DNA from: Cricetibacter osteomyelitidis
GTDB taxonomy: Bacteria; Pseudomonadota; Gammaproteobacteria; Enterobacterales; Pasteurellaceae
Length of the DNA stretch: 64,000 nucleotides
Direction of reading: 5' to 3'
Assembly (NCBI RefSeq): GCF_004340985.1
Contig: NZ_SLYB01000012.1
Span: 1-64,000 of the forward strand
Shown here: positions 46,241 through 58,036 of the stretch, piece after piece
How the letters are laid out: each line of letters starts with the position of its first letter
Position numbering within the stretch: position 1 is the first letter of the stretch
The notes under the pieces: generated by a model
Database searches by the model: none
The model's input: only the letters and a program-made list of their open reading frames with translations
Told to the model about the DNA's origin: nothing
Made by a program: the position numbers and the translations under genes

Positions 46241-46744
46241 ATGACTGAAGAAAATCAAGTCGCTGCAACAGAAGCAGAGCAACAAGTACAACCGGTGTTA
46301 CAAATTCAACGCATTTACGTGAAAGATGTCTCTTTTGAAGCGCCGAATTTACCACAAATTTTCCAGCAAGAATGGAAACCGCAATTAAAATTTGATTTAA
46401 CCACTGAAACCGCTTCTATGGGTGAAGATTTATACGAAGTATGTTTAAATATTTCCGTAGAAACCACTTTGGAAGGCTCCGGTGATGTCGCGTTTATTTG
46501 TGAAATCAAGCAGGCCGGTGTGTTTATGGTTAGCGGATTGGAAGAAATGCAATTCGCACATTGTTTAACCTCAAAATGCCCGGAAATGTTATTCCCTTAT
46601 GCCCGTGAATTAGTGGCAAGTTTAGTGAACCGTGGAACATTCCCTCCGTTGAATCTTTCTCCGGTAAACTTTGATGCGTTGTTTATGGAATATTTACAAC
46701 GTCAGCAAGAACAACAAGCTGAACAACCTGAAACTACGCATTAA
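46241..46744 (+). CDS. secB: Protein-export chaperone SecB
   Basis: 167 residues. [33 protein letters not shown] and the C-terminal [20 protein letters not shown], then [12 protein letters not shown], are diagnostic. The homotetramer keeps precursors unfolded and passes them to SecA. AAGGA precedes the ATG, 16 bp after yibN. A strong hairpin without T-run lies before gpsA. Confidence 0.97.
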   Translation: MTEENQVAATEAEQQVQPVLQIQRIYVKDVSFEAPNLPQIFQQEWKPQLKFDLTTETASMGEDLYEVCLNISVETTLEGSGDVAFICEIKQAGVFMVSGLEEMQFAHCLTSKCPEMLFPYARELVASLVNRGTFPPLNLSPVNFDALFMEYLQRQQEQQAEQPETTH

Positions 46745-46756
46745 TCCTTGATTTAC

Positions 46757-46791
46757 TTATATTCCGCTGACTTTTTGTCAGTGGAATATAA
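46757..46791 (+). other. Long hairpin between secB and gpsA
   Basis: A 15-bp stem with one G-U pair (46757-46771 with 46777-46791) and loop ttttt ends 9 bp before the gpsA ribosome site. It lacks a T-run, so it may be a processing or stability element. Confidence 0.6.
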
Positions 46792-46810
46792 GAGTAAAAT
46801 GGAGCGTAAT

Positions 46811-47827
46811 ATGACAAATCATATTGTTACCACATCCCCGATCACAGTATTAGGTGCCGGTTCTTACGGTACATCTCTGGCAATTGCCTTTTCTCGTAAC
46901 GGTTATCCGACCTATCTTTGGGGACATGATCCCGTGCATATGGAACGACTGTCCAAAGAACGCCAAAATGCACAATATTTACCCGATGTGACTTTTCCCG
47001 ACAGTTTACATATCGAACCCAATTTAGCACAAGCGATTCAAAAATCCCGCGATTTATTGATTGTTGTACCGAGTCATGTATTTGGTGAAATTATTACGAA
47101 AATTAAACCGCACTTACGCTCTGACAGCCGTATCGTGTGGGCAACTAAAGGTTTGGAACGCGATAGCGGGCGTTTATTGCAAGAGGTTGTCATAGAACAG
47201 CTCGGCACGAATTATCCGTTGGCAGTATTATCCGGTCCGACTTTCGCGAAGGAATTGGCACAAGGCTTACCGACGGCGATCGCGTTAGCATCACAGGACG
47301 AACGATTTGCATTAGAATTTCAGGCTCGTATTCATTGTAGTAAGAATTTTCGCGTTTATATTAATGCCGATATGTGTGGCGTGCAGTTGGGCGGAGCGAT
47401 TAAAAATGTGATTGCCATCGGTGCCGGGATTTCCGACGGTATGGGGTTTGGAGCCAATGCCCGTACCGCATTAATTACGCGTGGCATTGCTGAAATTACG
47501 CGTTTGGGTCTATCGCTCGGTGCTAATCAAAATACCTTTATGGGAATGTCAGGCTTAGGTGATTTAGTGTTGACTTGTACCGATAATCAATCCCGTAATC
47601 GTCGTTTCGGTTTAATGTTGGGACAAGGTTTTTCTGCGGATGTGGCAATGCAAAATATCGGTCAAGTGGTGGAAGGTTATCATAACACCAAAGAAACTTA
47701 TTTATTAGCACAGCGACAAGGCATTGAAATGCCGATTACCGAACAAATTTATCAAGTATTATTTTGTGGTAAAGATGCGCGTGAGGCCGCTGTGGCACTA
47801 TTAGGTCGTGAAAAAAATAAGGAATAG
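46811..47827 (+). CDS. gpsA: Glycerol-3-phosphate dehydrogenase [NAD(P)+]
   Basis: Makes sn-glycerol-3-phosphate for phospholipids. 338 residues: Rossmann start [48 protein letters not shown] and the catalytic-Lys region [21 protein letters not shown]. The ATG at 46811 follows GGAG; longer in-frame starts run through the upstream hairpin. cysE begins 1 bp after the stop. Confidence 0.97.
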   Translation: MTNHIVTTSPITVLGAGSYGTSLAIAFSRNGYPTYLWGHDPVHMERLSKERQNAQYLPDVTFPDSLHIEPNLAQAIQKSRDLLIVVPSHVFGEIITKIKPHLRSDSRIVWATKGLERDSGRLLQEVVIEQLGTNYPLAVLSGPTFAKELAQGLPTAIALASQDERFALEFQARIHCSKNFRVYINADMCGVQLGGAIKNVIAIGAGISDGMGFGANARTALITRGIAEITRLGLSLGANQNTFMGMSGLGDLVLTCTDNQSRNRRFGLMLGQGFSADVAMQNIGQVVEGYHNTKETYLLAQRQGIEMPITEQIYQVLFCGKDAREAAVALLGREKNKE

Positions 47828-47828
47828 T

Positions 47829-48647
47829 ATGTCGGCAAATCTTGAAAAAGTGTGGAGTCATATTCGTGTTGAAGCAAAGGAATTGGCGGAATGTGAACCG
47901 ATGCTCGCGAGTTTTTTCCATGCAACGATTTTAAAACACCATCAATTTAGCGGAGCGTTAAGTTATATTTTAGCGAATAAGCTGGCTAATCCGATAATGC
48001 CTGCTATTGCATTAAAAGAGATTATCGAAGAAGCTTATGCGGCGAATCCGGATATTGTGGATAATGCCGCTTGCGATATTGTAGCTGTGCGACAACGCGA
48101 TCCTGCAGTAGATTTATATTCTACCCCGTTATTATATTTAAAAGGCTTTCATGCTATTCAAAGCTATCGCGTGACGCATTATTTATGGCAACAAGATCGC
48201 AAAGCCTTAGCGTTATATTTGCAAAATCAAATTTCCGTATCTTTTGATGTGGATATTCACCCGGCGGCCAAAATCGGCTGCGGAATTATGTTTGACCATG
48301 CGACCGGTATTGTGGTGGGGGAAACTTCCGTCATTGAAAATGATGTCTCGATTTTGCAGGGCGTTACTCTAGGCGGTACGGGCAAAGAACATGGCGATCG
48401 CCATCCTAAAATTCGCGAAGGCGTGATGATTGGTGCCGGTGCAAAAATTTTAGGTAATATTGAAGTGGGTAAACATGCCAAAATCGGGGCGAATTCTGTG
48501 GTTCTGCAAGCGGTGCCTGAGTATGCCACCGCAGCCGGTGTGCCGGCTAAGATAGTCAGCCATGACAGAAGTGCTAAACCGGCTTTTGACATGAACCAAT
48601 ATTTTTCAGAAATCAATGTCGAAATTGATCAGGCACTAAATATTTAA
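47829..48647 (+). CDS. cysE: Serine acetyltransferase
   Basis: First step of cysteine synthesis (O-acetylserine formation). 272 residues: helical N-terminal domain (VWSHIRVEAKELAECEPMLA), then a beta-helix of hexapeptide repeats (IHPAAKIGCGIMFDHATGIV, GVTLGGTGKEHGDRHPKI). The C-terminal tail ends in a hydrophobic residue (Ile), as needed to bind cysteine synthase. AAGGAATAG precedes the ATG and overlaps the gpsA stop, implying coupling. Confidence 0.97.
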   Translation: MSANLEKVWSHIRVEAKELAECEPMLASFFHATILKHHQFSGALSYILANKLANPIMPAIALKEIIEEAYAANPDIVDNAACDIVAVRQRDPAVDLYSTPLLYLKGFHAIQSYRVTHYLWQQDRKALALYLQNQISVSFDVDIHPAAKIGCGIMFDHATGIVVGETSVIENDVSILQGVTLGGTGKEHGDRHPKIREGVMIGAGAKILGNIEVGKHAKIGANSVVLQAVPEYATAAGVPAKIVSHDRSAKPAFDMNQYFSEINVEIDQALNI

Positions 48648-48662
48648 TTTTTACTTTTATTG

Positions 48663-48685
48663 GGCGTATGACATACGCCTCTACT
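48663..48685 (+). terminator. Weak terminator after cysE
   Basis: ggcgtat / atacgcc with a 3-nt loop is followed by a T/C-rich tail. Confidence 0.45.
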
Positions 48686-48701
48686 CTTCTCAAGGACTCT
48701 T

Positions 48702-49049
48702 ATGCTTTATTTATTTTATCTGCACATTATTTGTGCATTTTCAAGTTTAGCTTTATTATTAGTACGCGGCACAATGCAATTCAGCGGTAAAGATTGGCGT
48801 GCCATAAAATTATTGAAAATCCTACCGCACTTAGTGGATACCCTTTTACTCGTGAGCGGTTTCTGGCTTTTCTTTGCTTATGGTTTATTGTGGGAAACAT
48901 GGATTTTGCTCAAACTTGCTTTCTTGGTACTGTACGTTGTTTTTTCCACCAAATTTTTCAGTCGAAAAGTACAAATTGCAAATCCCTTATTTTTCTGGTT
49001 GGCATTGTTAAGCTTTGTCGGAATCCTGGTGGTAGCATATTGTCATTAA
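48702..49049 (+). CDS. SirB2-family inner membrane protein
   Basis: 115 residues with four predicted membrane segments. The SirB2 (YchQ) pattern includes YLHIICAFSSLALLLVRG, PHLVDTLLLVSGFWLFF and WILLKLAFLVLYVVF. The function is unknown; in enteric bacteria its relative lies near prmC/sirB1. AAGGACT precedes the ATG. It converges on mreD. Confidence 0.85.
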   Translation: MLYLFYLHIICAFSSLALLLVRGTMQFSGKDWRAIKLLKILPHLVDTLLLVSGFWLFFAYGLLWETWILLKLAFLVLYVVFSTKFFSRKVQIANPLFFWLALLSFVGILVVAYCH

Positions 49050-49090
49050 TTAATGACAGTAATACAAAAGTTTGGAATAATCGTTTTTTA

Positions 49091-49579
49091 TTAATGCAGA
49101 TTGACTTGTCGGCGGATTTTGCGTAACAGCAGGAATAACCAAGGCCAGAGTAGTCCGCTGGTTAATGCACCGAGCATTTCATGCCAATTTAGCACCGCAC
49201 TGTGCAGCAATAGCTCAACAAAGAAAATACCTAAACGAATGGCAAAGACGAAGACGACGACCAATAAACTTTGTTGCCAAAGAGATAAATTGCGTAAGAC
49301 CAAATAATTTACAGCGATTAAATAAGCAAATACGGATAAGACCAGTGCATGTACGCCGAGAATAGAGCCTAGCACCAAATCCCATAAAATCCCGACAACG
49401 AAGGCACTGCCGATGCTGACTTTACCGGGAATTGCCAATATCCAATAAAGTAGTACCATCACAACCCAAGCGGGGCGAAAATATTGAAAAAAACTCGACC
49501 AAGGCGCGATTTCCATTACTAACGCGATAATAAAAGTACAAAGAATAATCAGCCACTGAAAAATAATATTATTATTCAT
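49091..49579 (-). CDS. mreD: Rod-shape determining protein MreD
   Basis: 162-residue inner-membrane protein with five to six hydrophobic segments (LIILCTFIIALVMEIAPW, WVVMVLLYWILAIPGKVSIG). It is part of the Rod complex with MreB, MreC, RodA and PBP2. The start overlaps the mreC stop by 1 bp. An uptake signal lies near the C-terminal coding region. Confidence 0.94.
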   Translation of the reverse strand: MNNNIIFQWLIILCTFIIALVMEIAPWSSFFQYFRPAWVVMVLLYWILAIPGKVSIGSAFVVGILWDLVLGSILGVHALVLSVFAYLIAVNYLVLRNLSLWQQSLLVVVFVFAIRLGIFFVELLLHSAVLNWHEMLGALTSGLLWPWLFLLLRKIRRQVNLH

Positions 49580-50649
49580 TATTCGGTTCCTTGTTTATTG
49601 GTTTTATTATCACGAATATCTTCCACATCGACGGGTAAACTTTCATAGTTCGGCGGTGCTAAATCGGCCGGATCGGTGATATCCGAGGCGGAATGCGGAT
49701 GTTCTTCCGCTTCTTTATCGTGAGATTCCAGCACTTTCTCTTTTATTACACCTTGTTGGTTGGCCATCCGTTGTTTGACGGCATTACGCACATCTTCCGG
49801 GGATAATGAATTTGCTTTACGACTTTCTTCACCGGTCGGCCACAATAATAGAATATAACGTAAACGTTCGAGTGAAGCCAAAGGTTTGGCTGTTACGGTG
49901 GCAAAGTAATTTTGCCCGTCACGAGATACGCTTTCTATTGTTGCTACCGGATAGCCTTCGGGAAAACGACCGCCTAAACCGGAAGTAACTAACAAATCCC
50001 CTTTTTCAATATCCGTGGAGCGCGGCACGTTTTCTAAACGCAATTCATCAGTTCGCCCTGTGCCGCTGGCAATCAAGCGAACATCATTACGCAATACTTG
50101 TACTGGCAAAGAGTGAGTGACATCGGTAAGCAATAAGACACGACTGGTTTGTTCGCCGACGGAAATAATTTGTCCGATTACGCCTTTTTCATCAATCACC
50201 GGCTGACCAACATAAGCACCGTCATTTTGCCCTTGGTTCATTACCACCTGTTGGCGATAAGTATCGGTTTCTGCCGTGAGCACTTCTCCGATTTTTTTAT
50301 ATTCGTCCTGGCGTAGAGGGGAATTGAGCAATAAACGCAAACGTTGATTTTCTACTTTAAGCTGATCTAATAACAACAAATCGGCGTTTTTTTCGCGAAG
50401 TTGATCTTTTAAGACTTTATTTTCGATTTGTAATTTATTGGTGTCCACCAAATTATCCGATACGCCATCCAATACCGTGCGAGGCGTGTTGGCCAGATAA
50501 TACAAACTCCCTACGGCAGTTTCCATAAAACTGCGTGCTTTGATCATAGTATTGGTTTGTCCGTCCGACAAAATAAGTGCGGTCGAAGCGATGATCGCCA
50601 ATGCTAAACGAAGTCCAAGTGGGGGGGCTTTACCGAAAATAGGTTTCAT
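49579..50649 (-). CDS. mreC: Rod-shape determining protein MreC
   Basis: 356 residues: short cytosolic tail, one membrane segment (about residues 12-29), a coiled coil (LQIENKVLKDQLREKNADLL), and the periplasmic beta-domain (VVMNQGQNDGAYVGQPVID, GLGGRFPEGYPVATI). A Glu/Asp/Pro-rich tail of about 75 residues follows the conserved domain. It bridges MreB to the wall-synthesis enzymes. A paired uptake-signal hairpin separates it from mreB. Confidence 0.95.
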   Translation of the reverse strand: MKPIFGKAPPLGLRLALAIIASTALILSDGQTNTMIKARSFMETAVGSLYYLANTPRTVLDGVSDNLVDTNKLQIENKVLKDQLREKNADLLLLDQLKVENQRLRLLLNSPLRQDEYKKIGEVLTAETDTYRQQVVMNQGQNDGAYVGQPVIDEKGVIGQIISVGEQTSRVLLLTDVTHSLPVQVLRNDVRLIASGTGRTDELRLENVPRSTDIEKGDLLVTSGLGGRFPEGYPVATIESVSRDGQNYFATVTAKPLASLERLRYILLLWPTGEESRKANSLSPEDVRNAVKQRMANQQGVIKEKVLESHDKEAEEHPHSASDITDPADLAPPNYESLPVDVEDIRDNKTNKQGTE

Positions 50650-50667
50650 ATCAGAATTTTAATAACT

Positions 50668-50698
50668 AAAAAGTGCGGTAAAAATAACCGCACTTTTT
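50668..50698. terminator. Paired uptake-signal hairpin between mreB and mreC
   Basis: aaaaagtgcggt (50668-50679) pairs with accgcacttttt (50687-50698) over 12 bp with a 7-nt loop. On the minus strand it follows mreB and is followed by a T-containing stretch, so it could attenuate mreCD. Confidence 0.75.
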
Positions 50699-50708
50699 GG
50701 GCTGATGA

Positions 50709-51791
<1,083 letters not shown>

Positions 51792-51916
51792 TTAATTGGG
51801 ATTCGAGACGCTGATTTTACAGCTGAAAAATTTGTGGCTAATTTACCAAAAATTGAGCATAAATTACAGTAAAATTTCCTGCTTCTGTAATAAATTTTAT
51901 AAAAAATGTAAAAAAA

Positions 51917-51943
51917 TAACCGCACTTTAAAAAAGTGCGGTTA
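51917..51943 (-). terminator. Paired uptake-signal terminator after gapA
   Basis: taaccgcacttt (51917-51928) pairs perfectly with aaagtgcggtta (51932-51943), loop of 3 nt. Read on the minus strand it is followed by a long T-run (51905-51916), as expected for the end of gapA. Confidence 0.9.
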
Positions 51944-51970
51944 AAAATTTGGAAATTTTTAAAGACAGGG

Positions 51971-53032
<1,062 letters not shown>

Positions 53033-53148
53033 CTATTCGAGTTAATTTTACAAGATAAAATAATTCAATCCCCTGTCATTTGGTGATTATAGCATGGTTT
53101 CTGTTTGTTCTGAAAGCAAGCTATTGGGACAAAATATAACAGATTCAC

Positions 53149-53172
53149 TTTTTGTGATCTATATCAAATTTT
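53149..53172. promoter_or_regulatory. CRP/FNR-like palindrome between gapA and rpsU
   Basis: On the minus strand TTTGA-tataga-TCACA matches the CRP plan with one mismatch; the same bases read TTGAT-ATAG-ATCAC, one mismatch from the FNR plan TTGAT-N4-ATCAA. It lies 174 bp upstream of the gapA start codon and 146 bp upstream of rpsU. It could serve either gene. Confidence 0.5.
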
Positions 53173-53317
53173 CGGGATCCTCGAAATAAAATCGTAAATT
53201 AGGCTTTACTTTTACCGGGATCTTGGATTAAAATTGCGACCTTTATTGAATACAGCCGTTCAAAAGGGCGGTTAATAAATTAGCAAAATAGCAAAATTTC
53301 ATTGAGGTGAATGGCTT

Positions 53318-53533
53318 ATGCCTGTAATTAAAGTACGTGAAAACGAATCATTTGACGTTGCATTACGTCGTTTTAAACGCTCTTGCGAAAAAGCTGGTAT
53401 CTTAGCGGAAGTACGTAGCCGTGAATTCTACGAAAAACCAACTACAATTCGTAAACGTGAAAACGCGTCTTTGAAAAAACGTCATGCTAAACGTGTTTTC
53501 CGCGAAAATGCGCGTAATACCCGCTTATACTAA
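53318..53533 (+). CDS. rpsU: 30S ribosomal protein S21
   Basis: 71 residues, basic. [20 protein letters not shown] and the terminal [16 protein letters not shown] match the family. TGAGGTGA precedes the ATG. First gene of the macromolecular synthesis operon rpsU-dnaG-rpoD, which joins translation, replication and transcription initiation. Confidence 0.98.
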   Translation: MPVIKVRENESFDVALRRFKRSCEKAGILAEVRSREFYEKPTTIRKRENASLKKRHAKRVFRENARNTRLY

Positions 53534-53585
53534 TTATTAAAATATATCGAAAATTCTCGTTTCGGATATTTACATTTAGCAGTAG

Positions 53586-53615
53586 AACCGTGAAACCTTA
53601 GGGGATCGCGGTTTT
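53586..53615 (+). terminator. Partial terminator between rpsU and dnaG
   Basis: aaccgtg / cgcggtt (53586-53592 with 53607-53613, one G-U pair) with a 14-nt loop and TTTTG tail. A terminator here in E. coli limits primase expression relative to S21. Confidence 0.65.
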
Positions 53616-53670
53616 GTTGTTGCTGAACTCTGTGTTTAAATTATGCTGTGACATTAAGGATTATTAACGG

Positions 53671-55422
53671 ATGAAAGGTCGTATTCCTCGCTCCTTTATC
53701 AACGATATTTTAGCTCGTGCCGATATTGTGGACGTTGTGAATAGTCGTGTGAAATTGAAAAAAGCAGGACGTGATTATCAAGCCTGTTGTCCGTTTCACC
53801 ATGAAAAAACGCCGTCTTTTACTGTCAGTAAAAATAAACAGTTTTATCATTGTTTTGGCTGCGGTGCACATGGCAGTGCATTAAATTTTCTCATGGAGTA
53901 TGACAAACTGGAATTTGTGGAAGCCGTAGAAGAATTGGCTGCCATGCTTGGTTTGGAAGTGCCGCGGGAAACATTAAATAATGGCGATGTACCGCAAATA
54001 CCCAGTGCAACTAAGCGGAATCTGTATGAGTTAATGCAAGATATTGCTGTGTTTTATCAACAACAATTACCAAACAATATTCCGGCTCAGGCTTATTTGC
54101 AAAATCGCGGTGTTTCCGGCGAGATCATTGAACGTTTTCAAATCGGTTTCGTGCCGAATTCCATGGATACAGTGCTACGCCGTTTCGGCAAAAATAAAGA
54201 TGATCAGCAAAAATTATTTGATACGGGGATGTTATCACGAAACGATCACGGCAATGTATATGATCGTTTTCGTCATCGCATTATGTTTCCGATTCGGGAT
54301 CGTCGCGGTCGCATAATCGCATTCGGCGGTCGTGTGCTAGGCGACGAACGCCCTAAATATTTAAACTCACCGGAAAGTCTGACCTATCATAAAGGTAATG
54401 AATTATATGGTTTATATGAAGCCTTGCAATCTGACGATAATCCGGAAAAATTATTAGTCGTTGAAGGCTATATGGATGTGGTGGCATTGGCTCAGTTCGG
54501 AGTAAATTATGCCGTTGCCGCATTAGGCACGGCAACCACGCCGGAACAAATTCAACTTGCATTTAAATCTACGGAACAAATTGTCTGCTGTTATGACGGT
54601 GATAGAGCGGGGCGGGATGCGGCTTGGAAAGCGTTAAATAATGCCTTGCCTTATTTATATGACGGTCGTCAGTTAAAATTTATTTTTCTTCCGGACGGTG
54701 AAGACCCCGATACCTTTATTCGTGCCCAAGGCAAAGAAGCTTTTGAAAATTATATTAATAATGCATTATCGTTGAGTGATTTTCTGTTTTCTCATTTACT
54801 TACTCAAGTCGATCTTTCCAGTAAAGAAGGAAAAAGTAAACTGGCATCTTTAGCCGTGCCATTGATTAAACAAGTACCGGGTGAAATGCTGCGTTTGTAT
54901 TTACGCAATACGTTGGCGCAAAAATTAGGTATTTTGGATCAAAGTCAATTGGAAGCATTGATTCCTAATGTCGCAGTGCCGGAAAGTGCGGTGGAAAAAC
55001 AAAAAATTAAACGTACGCCAATGCGGATTTTAATCAGCTTATTATTGCAAAATCCGAATTGGGTCGAATTTGTGCCGGATATTTCGCTGTTAAGCACTTT
55101 GAATGAACCAGGATTCGAACTATTTACTCAACTGGCGGATTATTGCCGTAATAATGTGGGAATCACCACCGGCCAGTTATTAGAGAACTGGCGTGATACC
55201 GAACACCAAAAAGCCCTTGAAATGTTGGCGATTTGGAACCATTTAGAGAACAAAGAAAATATTGAAACTACCTTGCAAGAATTTCAAGACACACTGAAAT
55301 TTCTATTTTCTCAATTAATTGAAAAGCGTATTGAAACATTAATTGCAAAAGATCGCTCGGATAGTTTAAGTCAGGAAGAAAAATATGAATTAGCAAAATT
55401 ATTAACGGCTAAGCCTAGTTAA
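53671..55422 (+). CDS. dnaG: DNA primase
   Basis: 583 residues. The zinc-binding domain uses Cys40, His43, Cys61 and Cys64 (CCPFHHEKTPS, YHCFGCG). The TOPRIM core has LVVEGYMDVVALAQFG and CCYDGDRAGRDAA. The C-terminal helicase-binding domain is complete. A weak ribosome site (TAACGG) precedes the ATG, consistent with low primase levels. A sigma-32-like promoter for rpoD lies inside its 3' part. Confidence 0.97.
   Translation: MKGRIPRSFINDILARADIVDVVNSRVKLKKAGRDYQACCPFHHEKTPSFTVSKNKQFYHCFGCGAHGSALNFLMEYDKLEFVEAVEELAAMLGLEVPRETLNNGDVPQIPSATKRNLYELMQDIAVFYQQQLPNNIPAQAYLQNRGVSGEIIERFQIGFVPNSMDTVLRRFGKNKDDQQKLFDTGMLSRNDHGNVYDRFRHRIMFPIRDRRGRIIAFGGRVLGDERPKYLNSPESLTYHKGNELYGLYEALQSDDNPEKLLVVEGYMDVVALAQFGVNYAVAALGTATTPEQIQLAFKSTEQIVCCYDGDRAGRDAAWKALNNALPYLYDGRQLKFIFLPDGEDPDTFIRAQGKEAFENYINNALSLSDFLFSHLLTQVDLSSKEGKSKLASLAVPLIKQVPGEMLRLYLRNTLAQKLGILDQSQLEALIPNVAVPESAVEKQKIKRTPMRILISLLLQNPNWVEFVPDISLLSTLNEPGFELFTQLADYCRNNVGITTGQLLENWRDTEHQKALEMLAIWNHLENKENIETTLQEFQDTLKFLFSQLIEKRIETLIAKDRSDSLSQEEKYELAKLLTAKPS
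55216..55244 (+). promoter_or_regulatory. Candidate heat-shock promoter of rpoD inside dnaG
   Basis: CTTGAA (55216-55221), a 15-bp spacer and AACCATTT (55237-55244). In E. coli a sigma-32 promoter for rpoD lies inside dnaG, and the codons here (ALEMLAIWNHL) align with those of the E. coli site (TLEKLSMWDDI). Position and -35 match support the call; the -10 is imperfect. Confidence 0.55.
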
Positions 55423-55497
55423 TATAAGGCAATAATGCTAGAATAATTAATCCTATTTATTTTTCGTTATCAGTTTAACTACATTCGGAAGTCAATT

Positions 55498-57384
55498 ATG
55501 GATCAAAATCCACAATCCCAATCACAGTCTCAGTTCAAATTGTTGATCGCCCAAGGTCGTGAGCAAGGCTATTTAACTTATGCCGAAATCAATGACCATT
55601 TACCGGAAGATCTTGTTGATACTGATCAAATTGAAGATATTATTCAAACAATCAATGACATGGGTATTCAAGTGCTGGAAGTGGCACCGGATGCCGATGA
55701 TTTGATTTTGGCGGAAAATATTACCGATGCAGATGACGATGCAGTGGAAGAAGCCACGCAAGTATTGTCCAGCGTAGAAAATGAATTAGGTCGTACCACC
55801 GATCCTGTGCGTATGTATATGCGTGAAATGGGGAGTGTTGAATTATTGACCCGCGAAGGTGAAATTGACATTGCAAAACGCATTGAAGAAGGCATTAACG
55901 AAGTGCAATGTGCCATTGCCGAATATCCGGAAGCATTGGATAATTTGCTTGAGCAATATACTTTAGTGGATGAAGGTGCAGTACGTTTAGCGGACCTTAT
56001 CACCGGTTTTATCGATCCGAATGATATTATTGCAGAAGAAATTCCTGATGTAGAGGCGTTAGATGCCGACGAAGATGAAGAGGAAGGCGAAATTAATGAT
56101 GCCGACTTGGATGATGAAGAAGAGGAAGGAGAGGAAGAATCTGATGACAACGGCAGTGATGACGGTGATAACTCCATCGATCCTGAGTTGGCTCGCGAAA
56201 AATTCACCTTATTAAAAGAACAACATGCGAAAACCTTAGCGGCAATCCAAAAGCACGGACGTACGACGAAAAAAGCGAAAGAACAAATTCAAGCATTGGC
56301 GGATATTTTTACTCAATTCCGTTTAGTGCCACGTCAATTTGACATTTTAGTATTAAGTATGCGTTCGATTATGAAACGCGTACGCACTGAAGAACGTAAA
56401 ATACAACGTTGGGCGGTCGAACATTCGAAAATGACGAAATCCTCTTTTCAAAAAGCGTTTTTAGGTCATGAAACTACCGATGATTGGTTGGTGAAAGTAT
56501 TGGATTCCGGTAAGCCTTATGCGGAAAAATTAGCCGCTTATGCGGATGATATTCGAGCGTGTATCGCTCAATTGGCTCAGATTGAACAAGAGACCGGTTT
56601 AACCGTTCAACAAATTCGCGATATCGGCGAACGCATTGCACAAGGTGAGCTTAAAGCCCGCCGTGCGAAAAAAGAAATGGTTGAAGCGAACTTACGTTTG
56701 GTGATTTCTATCGCGAAAAAATATACCAACCGCGGTTTGCAATTCTTGGATTTAATTCAAGAAGGTAACATCGGTTTAATGAAAGCGGTAGATAAATTTG
56801 AATACCGTCGCGGTTATAAATTCTCTACTTATGCGACCTGGTGGATTCGCCAGGCAATCACCCGTTCTATCGCTGACCAAGCCCGTACAATTCGTATTCC
56901 GGTGCATATGATTGAAACGATTAATAAACTTAACCGTATTTCACGTCAAATGTTGCAAGAAATGGGCCGTGAAGCCTCACCGGAAGAGTTGGCAGAACGC
57001 ATGGGAATGCCGGAAGATAAAATCCGCAAAGTATTGAAAATTGCCAAAGAGCCGATTTCCATGGAAACCCCGATCGGCGATGACGACGATTCGCATTTAG
57101 GTGATTTTATCGAAGATAGCACTTTAGAGTTACCGTTAGATTCCGCCACGGCACAAAGTCTGCGTGCGGCAACCCACGAAGTGTTAGAAGGCTTAACACC
57201 GCGTGAAGCGAAAGTATTGCGTATGCGTTTCGGTATTGATATGAACACCGATCACACCTTAGAAGAAGTGGGTAAACAGTTTGACGTGACTCGTGAACGT
57301 ATTCGTCAGATTGAAGCGAAAGCATTGCGTAAATTGCGTCATCCGAGCCGTTCGGAAACCTTACGCAGTTTCTTGGACGAATAA
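55498..57384 (+). CDS. rpoD: RNA polymerase primary sigma factor (sigma-70)
   Basis: 628 residues. Region 1.1 starts [20 protein letters not shown]; region 1.2 has [20 protein letters not shown]; an acidic non-conserved insert lies at about residues 185-225; region 2 has [17 protein letters not shown]; region 4 has [20 protein letters not shown]. The C-terminus matches E. coli sigma-70. Last gene of the operon; a 15-bp uptake-signal terminator follows. Confidence 0.98.
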   Translation: MDQNPQSQSQSQFKLLIAQGREQGYLTYAEINDHLPEDLVDTDQIEDIIQTINDMGIQVLEVAPDADDLILAENITDADDDAVEEATQVLSSVENELGRTTDPVRMYMREMGSVELLTREGEIDIAKRIEEGINEVQCAIAEYPEALDNLLEQYTLVDEGAVRLADLITGFIDPNDIIAEEIPDVEALDADEDEEEGEINDADLDDEEEEGEEESDDNGSDDGDNSIDPELAREKFTLLKEQHAKTLAAIQKHGRTTKKAKEQIQALADIFTQFRLVPRQFDILVLSMRSIMKRVRTEERKIQRWAVEHSKMTKSSFQKAFLGHETTDDWLVKVLDSGKPYAEKLAAYADDIRACIAQLAQIEQETGLTVQQIRDIGERIAQGELKARRAKKEMVEANLRLVISIAKKYTNRGLQFLDLIQEGNIGLMKAVDKFEYRRGYKFSTYATWWIRQAITRSIADQARTIRIPVHMIETINKLNRISRQMLQEMGREASPEELAERMGMPEDKIRKVLKIAKEPISMETPIGDDDDSHLGDFIEDSTLELPLDSATAQSLRAATHEVLEGLTPREAKVLRMRFGIDMNTDHTLEEVGKQFDVTRERIRQIEAKALRKLRHPSRSETLRSFLDE

Positions 57385-57407
57385 GACTTAATTAAAAAAA
57401 ACAATTG

Positions 57408-57448
57408 GAAAGCCACCGCACTTCAGCAAAAAGTGCGGTGGCTTTTTC
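57408..57448. terminator. Bidirectional uptake-signal terminator between rpoD and sixA
   Basis: A 15-bp perfect stem (57409-57423 with 57431-57445) contains inverted uptake-signal cores, extended by agccacc / ggtggct. T-run on one side and A-run on the other suit convergent rpoD and sixA. Confidence 0.9.
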
Positions 57449-57455
57449 AAATATT

Positions 57456-57920
57456 TTATGCCGGATAATAAGCTTCGGCTAATTCCCCTTTCACACCATC
57501 CCATTCGATTAGTGCGATGGCGGCAGTATAGAAATTCATAGCCGTTCTACCGTGACAAAGTTCGTAAGCAATATCTCCGACCAATGGTAAATGAGAAACG
57601 ATAAGTACGTTATTAACTTGCTGCTCGGCTAATACGGTTAAATAATCTTTTACTAAAGCACTGTCTCCGTAAGGAGTAAGTTCGTCCCATATTTCTTTTT
57701 GCTCGTTTAGTGTTCCACCGAAAGCCGTATTCACTTCATCAAAGGTCTCTTGAGCACGCACATAAGGGCTGACTAAGATACGATCAAATACGATATTGGT
57801 CGCTTTTAATTTTTTACCTTGTGTCGATGATTGAGCTTTACCTTGAGGTGTTAGATGGCGGGCACTATCGGTTGTGACAATAAGCTCGGCTTCACCATGC
57901 CGCATAATAAATATTTTCAT
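57456..57920 (-). CDS. sixA: Phosphohistidine phosphatase SixA
   Basis: 154-residue histidine phosphatase with the catalytic His8 in MKIFIMRHGEAEL. SPYVRAQETFDEV supplies the second Arg, and LIVSHLPLVGDIAYELC the second His. In E. coli SixA removes phosphate from His in ArcB or in the nitrogen phosphotransferase system. It stands alone between terminators. Confidence 0.92.
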   Translation of the reverse strand: MKIFIMRHGEAELIVTTDSARHLTPQGKAQSSTQGKKLKATNIVFDRILVSPYVRAQETFDEVNTAFGGTLNEQKEIWDELTPYGDSALVKDYLTVLAEQQVNNVLIVSHLPLVGDIAYELCHGRTAMNFYTAAIALIEWDGVKGELAEAYYPA

Positions 57921-58010
57921 ATTATAAATTCCTTAAAAAATTATTCTCAATCTGTCGGGGCGGATTATATATCCGATAGGCAAAGAACTGTTAAAAAACG
58001 TTGTGTTTTA

Positions 58011-58032
58011 TGACCGCTCTTTTGAGCGGTCA
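58011..58032. terminator. Hairpin between sixA and miaB
   Basis: tgaccgctc / gagcggtca is a perfect 9-bp stem with loop tttt, built from one-mismatch uptake-signal cores. It lies 5 bp after the miaB stop; the T-run is short. Confidence 0.6.
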
Positions 58033-58036
58033 ATGA

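Noticed and set aside
55668-56207. A 179-codon serine-rich frame antisense to rpoD
   Set aside because: It is the mirror image of the acidic Glu/Asp-rich stretch of sigma-70; the Ser-rich composition follows from that alone.
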